DNA of 24,459 nucleotides from IMG/VR virus record IMGVR_UViG_3300025141_000719, positions 1 through 24,459 of that record; one strand, written 5' to 3'. Positions 1 to 9,000 of the stretch are shown piece by piece (position 1 is the first letter of the stretch; each line of letters begins with the position of its first letter). This stretch comes from a virus. A program made the position numbers and the translations under genes. The notes beneath the pieces were generated by a model, which worked only from the letters and a program-made list of their open reading frames with translations, did no database searches and had not been told where the DNA came from.

Positions 1-3000
1 GCGGAAAGGATGCGGGCGTGTTCGACCTGAACCTCTTTCAGTTCCTTGGTCTGCTCCGCTGTAAGTTCTACATCCTCCCAAGTGAACGCATCGAGGTCAG
101 TGGAGGAGGCGGTAATGCCGGAGGCTATTTGTTCGCCAACTCTTTCCGGCGTAATGCCCGAAGCTAGCTTTCTTCCTTCTTCGGGCTGGGGCGTGATCCG
201 CTGAAACCTCTCCCGCCGATCACGAACCCACGTTTGAACATCGGGTGTGAATCGGGGACTGGTTTCGAGGATAGAAGCTCCTTCAGGGTCGGACGCCCAG
301 TCGTGGTATCCGTATTCTCCGACGGTTGTGAAGTATTCTTGTTCTGTTTCATTACCAAATTCTCCAATTATTTTAGCATCCCATTCCGCGTCTGTCAACA
401 CAGGAAGCATGTTCATGTAGTCCATCTTGTAATTAACTACAATGATTTCATTGGCAGATATCTGAGTGAACCCGTAGTCAGAGTGGATCTTGCCGAGCCT
501 CTCTTGTATGTCTTGCAAGTCTTGCGCGTTAAGATCGTTAGCAAATTCCAACTTAACTCCTGCGGATTGCTCGCTTCCTTCGACAACGAACTCCCCCTTG
601 GTGGTGGCTACTCGTTCTACAGAATACTCCGCCTTGTTGGCTGCGAACGTGTCCGCTTCCTCGCGGGTTTTGAAGTTCCTTAATACTTTGCCGTTCTGGT
701 TCTTAACCTTGTAAACGACTTTCTCTTTACCTATGTCGGCGGCGTATTCTTCAGCCTTTTCCTGCGTGTCAAACTTCCGTATGGCCCCTGTATCCTTGTT
801 CACTACCCTGTAGTGGACATCCTGCTTCGTCTTCTTAATGAACCTAGCCCACGGCACGGCGTCTTGGGTAAAGATAAACTGGAGCGCCCGTGCGTAAGCG
901 CGGATGGCATCGTCATCATAAGTCCCCGCTGGTTTATTGGGGTAAAGGGTGGACAATACGTTCGGGGTCACGCCGCCTGCGTAGCCTCCCGTGGATATTT
1001 TCGCTGTGGAGATGGCGATGCCCAGTTCCTTTGCGAGGAGGTCTTCACCAGTCGTGGGGTCCACGATAAGCTCCATCGCCTGTGCAGTGAACGATAGCTT
1101 CTCGTCAAAAGACATGGCGTCTAATCGTTTTCCTACCTCCGTTTCTGTAGACGCAATCACCTCCCACGTTGCCAGCATCCCCATCGTGTTGACAAAGTAG
1201 TCAAAAGAGCGGGAGGCTTCCACGAAGTCAACTCCGGTGGCGGCCAATGCGTTTTCGGTCCAACGCCGCTGGTGCCTGCGCTCGGCATCTTTGTCGGGGA
1301 ACGAACGCTGTAGTTGCCCTCCCGCGCCCCGTTCGCGCACCATGTCCCCTTCCGCGATGCTCTCTGCTTCCGTCTTCTGCTTAACTTCCTTCTGCTCGGA
1401 GCGGGCCTTGATCGCAGTCCATACCATGGCCTGCACTTGGTGGGCCTCGTATCGGGGTTCCCCTTCCGCAAGGCTTTGATTCAAGGAGTAGGTGAGGCGG
1501 TTGATCATCTTCTCGGAAAACCCGAACGCCCCTTTCCCTTTCTCGTCGGTCAGCCCAATGGTGTCATACCCCATGGCCCTGTAGACCCACATGTCCACGG
1601 TGACGGGCTGTTGGATTTTTTCCAAGAACGCGGTGTCAATCCGCATGGATCTCAGTTGTTCCGGTGTCGCTTGTTGCACGATGTGGAACATGATGTTCTT
1701 GTAGAAATTGTCCGTTTTTCTTCCGGTCCAATCCCTGTTGTCGTAAAGAACAGCGCGGGCTTTGTTATCTTGAACGGCGGTTTTTACAGAGAAATCTCTA
1801 CGCGAGACGTTGTTAGCGTGTTGCTCGTAGGCCCGAACAGCAAAGTAAGTGTTCACTTCTACTCCAGTTTGCGGGGAGTAGATAGCTAACAGGGCGATTA
1901 ACTTCTCGGCCTCGACAACGTCGCCGTTGGTTATTTCGAGGATCTTCTCGGCGGCATCTTCATACCAGTAGCGGCCAACGGCACCTTCGACAGCGAGCTT
2001 CTTTACCTGTTCTTCCAGCTTCTCAACGTCCTCTTCTGTTGTGACGCGTGGCGGAGCACCTTTGAATTTACCATCGTTTGTCCGCAGGTATTCAAGGTCT
2101 TCAGGGAAGACACCGTCGAACTCAAAGTTACTGACCGTGATGGGGGGAACCGTGATCCCTGACGCAAGGGCCTCTTGTTCGTAGGGCACGTTAAGTATAT
2201 TATCGCGTCTCGCGATAAGGGTGTCGGCCATCTCGGTGCTCTCGGCACTCACTCCCATGACGCTCTCGACTGCCGACTGGATCGTCTCGCGAGTCATGTT
2301 GCGTAGCGGGGCCGCGCTATTCTGCAAGTCGCTGGCGGTCATGTCGTCGAACACCTCCGCCGCCGTCCCTCTCTCACGGAGCGTATCAAATTCAGAACCC
2401 TCCTCGTTCCAAGCACCGCCCTTCGGTTCGCCCTGCGCCCTGAACTCAAGTGCGCCACCCGTGTCCACATGAACCACGCGCCCTTCACCGTCAACCATGA
2501 GGTTGTCATACTCCAGCCCGACTACGTCCCAGTTGGCAAGCCAAGCGTGGATCGCGAAGTCAGGGTAGGCCGCCTTACGCATGGCCGGATCTTGTGGGTT
2601 GAACTCGGTGAGGTCTTCCTGCCACTCGGAGGCCGTCCCCAGAACGTCCTGCCCCGCTTCATTCTTGCCCGTTGTCAGGCGGAGCGGGAGGATATTCGCG
2701 CCTGCGGTCTCGTATAGGACCGTGGCCAGCACCTCGTTGCGGGCGTGTTCCGGTGATTGGCTTTCCTTGAAGTAGTATTTCTTGCCCGTGTCCCTGTCCT
2801 CATACAGGCCACCCATGTTGGAGCCTAGCTGCGGGCCGATCTTCTCCCAGTTGCGCCCGTCGAGAATGTTGCCCGCGTCCGCTGGAACCTGAACCGTGAT
2901 CCCTGAAGCCAGTGCAGGTTCGGCTTCCCTCGGCTCATCGGCCCGCTCGATGGGCTTGTTCATGTTCACCTGCTTCCTGAACTGCTCGATGACAGTCTCG

Positions 3001-6000
3001 GGGTTGTTCGGGTCGAACGGCTTGAGGTTTGTGGAGTGTCGGTAACCCGCCTCCAGCGCCCTGATCTCATTCACCATACGGTCAACCGCCGTCCTCATCT
3101 GGGGGCTTATGTCGCGGCGAGACCTGTAGTAGCCGAGCTTCTTCAGGAACCGTTGGAAGTAACGGATGATTTGTTGGACAAGGTTCGGGTTCCTGCGTAG
3201 GAACGCGATCTCCTCCTCGGTAGTGAAGCCCCTCGTTACCTTCTGGGCGTATTGCCGGAGCCTCTCCTCCACTATTTCACGCTGCGCGGCGGGGTCTCCG
3301 TTCCGCCACCCTTCAAGGAGACGCTCCCTGTTGCCTACGTTGCCCTCGTCGCCGTAGTTGCTCACGGTCTCCTCGGCGTCGGCGAAGGTCATTCCATTGA
3401 TAAGTTCGTCCCGCTCGGCCTTCGTGATCGTGGCTACCGAGGCCGCGTGTGCGATCTCCTCGTTCGCAATCACGGCGGTGATGTTCATCTGAGTCCGAAT
3501 GGAGAGGGGCCTGCCCCCGTTCATAGCCTGAAGTTCTTTCAACAACCCACCCAGTTCCAATGGGTTCACGACCAAGGTTCCAGTATTAGAGTCCACGGAC
3601 ATCATCGGCGGGACGACCATGTTCCCGTCCGCGTCCACCGACCGCTTGCTGGTATCAACCTCCATACGCATCTCGGGTGGCACGACGCGGTTTCTGATGA
3701 GTGACAGGAGTCGCTCCACGTTTTCCTGCCCGCGTTGCTGGGCACCAACGTCAACTCCGGTGGCCCCCTGCACGCCGGAAGAAAGTCTCACTGCTTCCTG
3801 CTGTGAACGGGAGACATCTTCCGCAACCTTGCCAACGATGGCGTCAACCGTCACTGGCTCCTTGGGGGCCGTGCTGGTGGTGGCGGGGTCCGTCGGAAAG
3901 ACGCTGTCCGCGACGAAGTCCTTCGCGGTGCGGGACTCCTTGTTTGGCAAGTTAAGAAACTCCTCCACACTAATCAGTTTGCGCCTGCTGCGGCGTCTCG
4001 CACCCGCTGCCAGAATAGAAGAATGCGACAGATCCAGAACGGCAGAGAACGCCGAGTCGAATTCAGGATTCGTCCCGCGAAAAAAGGCGCGGATGGCAGC
4101 GATGACTTGTTCAAATCTGCTGTATAGTGCTGGGGCTGCCCTGTCGGCCAGCATGGTCTTGACGAACTTCTGGAAGTCCTCAGACGTAAGAAAGTGTGCG
4201 ACGAACTCGTCCACGTTGGTGAGGGCATCATATACACGGGTGTCGTGATACTTATAGACCCCCATGTCGGGAACACTGCGAGTTGAAAAGATAGCGGGCG
4301 TTGTTTCTTGGTTCGACATCGCCTTGTAGTCTGCTCGAATGTCGGCGATCACCCCCTCCAGCACACCAATCGCGGCGGTCTCTTGGCGTGTCTGCGTGGC
4401 GGCTGGCTTTCTGGTGACGCCAGTCACATACGCGTGGATCAACTCGTGGACGAGCGTGTCGGCCACTCCCCTCGGGTTATGTCCGTTAATGTTTATTGAG
4501 ATAGCAGGGGTGCCGTCAGTCAATGTGTCGAACTTCCCAGCGTAGTTCAGGTCGGTCTCGTCAATCGACAACTCAATGCTCCTGATGAAGTCGGGTGACT
4601 GGAGCAGCAGTCGTGCGATGGACACGAGATGGGAGTCGTATTCCTTTTGGGCGCGGTCGGACACGCCGACGATCCGTTCTAGGGCCTCAATTATGGACTC
4701 GGGGTCTCCGTCTTTCAGGCCCAAGGCGGCGATGGCCTTCTTATTAATCTTCTGGTCATGGGCCTTGCTCATGCCCGAGGGCTGCGACCGGAGCAGCAAC
4801 GCCCCGACGGACCCACGAACATAGTTATGGAACGAAAATACTTCCGCATCTGACGGTTCGGCACCGCCCTTGAGGCCACGGATTTTGTCGCGGAGGAACG
4901 CACGGTAAGCTGCGTCGGTCTTGGGCGTCCCTTCCACGGACGCAGAGGACAACGCCATTAGTTGCAGAGCCTCCCTGACGGGATTACCCATTTCAAACCG
5001 CCGCCCTTTCAGGGCTTTCTGGAATTCAATGCTGGCCGGACTCGTCTTGTGGTTCCCCTGCGCCATCCACTGGACAACGTAACTCCACAGTCTTTTGGTA
5101 GAAGTCCTGTTGAAATCAATAGACGAGGTGTTGAACACTTCGTTCTGGACGAGGAGGACTACGCTCTGCCGCAGGTTGGAATCCCCGTCCAAGGCCGCGA
5201 CCGCGTCGGCGTGGGCCTCGTTGAGGAGATTGGATATGCCCGACTCGGGGAATGGTGGTGGGGCGTTCTCTGGGAATGGGGTGTAGGTATCTTCAACTTC
5301 AGATGCCGCGTTATAGTCGGGGTCTGCTTGAAGGTTAGCAGCTTCGTTCACCGACACCGACGCCACGAACGACTCCTTGGAGTGCTTGAGGCGGGCCGTC
5401 TGCTCGGCCATGTAAGTGTCGGCAACTTCTCGGCCAAGCCCAACGAGAGACACCTTGCCGTCAGTGAACAACGCTTCCTGCGCCCTGAGACGTAACTCTA
5501 TCTGGGCGGATTCAGCAAATTCAGGGGCGAGTTCCCCAGTGTTGGGGGCGACAAACTTATCAATACCGACTCCTTCTTCCAGTTGGGTCAGGACTTCTTG
5601 CGCGGTCATTTGCGTGTTCGGCTCAAACGGAGAGTCGATCATCGCATCCGGCTCCCTTAACCCTTCGTCGCGTAGCGTGAGCACCCGCTCGACTAAACTG
5701 ACAACCCGTGTGTAGTCCGGCTGGAGAACCAGAGCGCGGTCTGTGGGGGTGAGCGCGGACACGAGGCCACCGGACTCGGGGACCATGATGTCGGACACGA
5801 CCACGTTGTCACCGACACGAGCGAACCTGAACGCGGGGTTCAGGGTCGGGGAATCCAAATGGGCCGGATCGACAACAATGGGAGCGCCCGTCTCAAGGAG
5901 ACTGAGCATGGTGAGTGGGTCGTTGTTGAACTGTCCGCGACCGACCCTGTCCAAGAATACCTTCCCGCGACCGTATGCCGAGTCGAGAGCCATCCCGCCT

Positions 6001-9000
6001 TCTGGGGGGGTCACAGGGATTCTTGGGAACCGCGCCTCTACCTCTGAAGCTATCCGGTCATTGGCAGAACGAAGGAAAGCCGCAGACGTTGTCTGCTCAG
6101 TGATGGGAACACCCAGCTTCCTGAGCTTGGCGGCGGTCAACATATGCGGGTAGCCCCCTTCGATAAGAGCCTCAACGCGAGATACCACGGACGGGTCTTC
6201 GGTTACCTCCTCCAGTTCTACTGTCTGTTCAACCTTGAGGTCTTTCAAGGCGAGGACGCGGTCCTTGAATGCCTCGCCCCTTAACTCGGTAGCTTGTTCT
6301 GGGCTTACGGCCTTGCCCTCACGGACCCGCTGCTCCAGCGCCCGTCGGACGGAGGATTCGCCAGCGACTTCAGCCCCCGCCACCTGTTGATCCATCTTCT
6401 TGTAGAGGGCCTCGGCCTCGTCGATCTGCCGGACAGTTTCCCTGAACCCGACTTCAATCGCCTCGGCCTCTTCGGCGCGGGCGGGGTTGATGATGGTTTT
6501 CTTTTTAGGCGGGCGGGTTCCTTCAAATACGTCAGGCTCCACGCCTTCGGTGCGGCGAGGAATTAAATTACGCACCGCTTGGTGGTCCGAGTTTTCGAGT
6601 GCGCCAGCTTCCTGAATCGGCAACTCCAGTTGGTGCATCAGGTTCCCCTTGGACTCCACGGTCGTCGGGTCAGCCCCAGCAACAGCCGGAACGCTGCTGC
6701 CGAGAACATTGTTCACGGCCCTTGCGGCGGAGTCGGGGTTGACTTTCTCCTCAAGCAACGCCTCCATTTCTGGGTCCGGTGTTATGCCGGACGGGAGTTG
6801 TGTTCCTTCTCCGGTGGCTTCCGGCTCCCCCCTCCCAAGCTCGGCCTCCTGTTCTTCAAGAGACGGGACCACGGATGCCCGTGCGTCTTTCCGCCGCATG
6901 TCGGACACTACCATGTTAACATATTGTGCAGTTAACGGAGCACCGTTCGCGGTAAGATCTGCGGACATCTCCTCCAGAACATCTTCGTAGAATGAAGTCT
7001 TTTCCCGTTCCCGTAGAACGTCTGGTTGCAGGGCGCGGAAGGTTTTTTGGACGAGGGGCACGGCCCCGCCCATAATCCCGCCCAAGACGAACGCGTGCCA
7101 AGTCTGCTGGAGACGCTCCAGCATGGGGGTGTCCTCGTGCAGAGCCGCGTCAGTAACAAGCCCGTTGACGAACTCGTCGATGCTCTCCTCGATGCCCTCG
7201 TCGAATACACTTTTGGCCAGCCCCTTGACCCCACCAAATGAGTATTTCTTCATCGTCGTCTTGATCGCTTTCTGCGCTGCGCTCAAGAAGTCACCCCCCA
7301 GTTTGCCTGTGATCTCCTCACCCGCTCTTTTCATCTGCTTGTAGCTGAGACCCTTGAGCAGGGCGTCCTCCATACCCCCGCGCCCGATAGTAGAGAACCC
7401 CGCCGTGAGAACTCCAGTGAACGTGCCCGCCATGAGCATGGCTCCGAGCGCCCTGTCATGGGCATCCTCCTCGGAAACGTCGGGGTCTTGCTTCAGTTGA
7501 TTGTAGACGGCTCCGTAAGTTGCCGACCCAGAACGGGTGGCAGCCGGAATGAAGATGGCGGGGAGGTTGCCCAAGTGGGCGGAAAGTTTACTGTTATAAG
7601 CATTGAGGATATCAATCGCGCCCTCCTTCGACCCCTTGATCATGCTAGCCGCGAGCAAGTCTTCAGCCTGATCAGCGGTGGACTTGGCTCCAGTCTTCCT
7701 AAACACGTTGGAAGTGATCGACTTGAACATACCCTTGGCGGTCATGCTGGCCGTGGCGGTTCCGCCAGCCTTGAGGGATGCGTAGGCCACACCACCAGCA
7801 CCGCCAGCAGGGGCGGTCGCGGCTGCGAGGAGGGTAGTCGCAGCGATGTCAATCAGCATGGGGAACGCGGTCTCGGTAGCATCTTGGAGGAGGCCAAACT
7901 CCACCCCGAAGACGGAGGCAAGTTGGCGGCGATCTGCGTTCTTCTGGCTGACCGAAGCCAAGTAATCTTGCGCCGGATCGAACCCGAACGCGGCTGGAAT
8001 AGCGGCGAACATCTGACCGACCCCATTCAAAAATGACATGCCAACTCCGGCAGCCCTCTCGGCGAACTCGTTGTAGTTGTCCTTGTCCGCAACGAACCCC
8101 TCAAGGATCTTGTAATCCTCCACGCCTGCGGTTCGCCCAACGATAAGAGCCTTGCTCCACTCATCGGACACGTTTGAGCCGTAGTCCGACAGGAACTTGT
8201 CAAGCTGAGTGAACTCGGATCGAAGGTGCGCGATGCGCTGCTTGTTAAGCATGGTTTTAACTTCTTCACTAAGCTCGGGGTTTGCTGCGAGGGTCTTGTC
8301 GAAGACATCCTTGTTGACCATCGCCTGCATCGACATGGTCGGGAGGCCGTAACCCCCTATCCGCAAATTCTTGCCCACATCGTCGTCGTCCTCGTCGTGG
8401 AACTCGAACATTTGCTTGTTGACCGCGTTGTCGAGAACCATCTGCTCAACCGCAAGCTCCATGTCTTCGGGGCGCAAGTCGAACTTGAGGGCATACTTCG
8501 CCGCTATCTGTCGAATGTCGGACCCCCGTGCCTCGTTTACCGCCTCACGGCGGGCCTCCGCCTTGTCGATGTCTTCCCCCTGACCCATGATGTGGCCAAA
8601 GAAATTTTTAAGCCCACGCCCAAGGTTGTCAGCCTTGTGCTCCAACCAATCCATCGTGCTATACTCGGACTGGGCGGCTTCCGTGGAGAGTCCGTCGATC
8701 TGAATGTTGAAATCCTCGTTCTGCTGGCGCTCCACTTCAAGGAGTCTGGTAGCCCGTGCCAGTCTCTGGATGCGATACAGCGGGATACTGAACCCGTCGG
8801 GTGTGTCTAGCTGCGCCTGTGCGGCCAGCGCATCCCCCATCGTAACGCCCCCCTCGGATGACACCTTGATCGCGTCTACGAGATCCATCCGTGCGGCGGC
8901 TTCACCTACGATAAGTTGGCCGTTCGACAGGCGGGCCATCGGCAATTCGCCTGCGTCTACCTTGACTTGCAGTAGTTGGTCCCGATTCCTGTTTACTACG

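Noticed and set aside
1314-1889. Plus-strand frame of 191 codons
   Set aside because: It lies wholly antisense to the giant protein, has no recognisable domain and starts mid-domain. Long antisense frames are expected opposite this codon usage.
3619-4248. Plus-strand frame of 209 codons
   Set aside because: Antisense to the zincin region of the giant protein; composition is Ser/Arg/Thr-rich shadow sequence.
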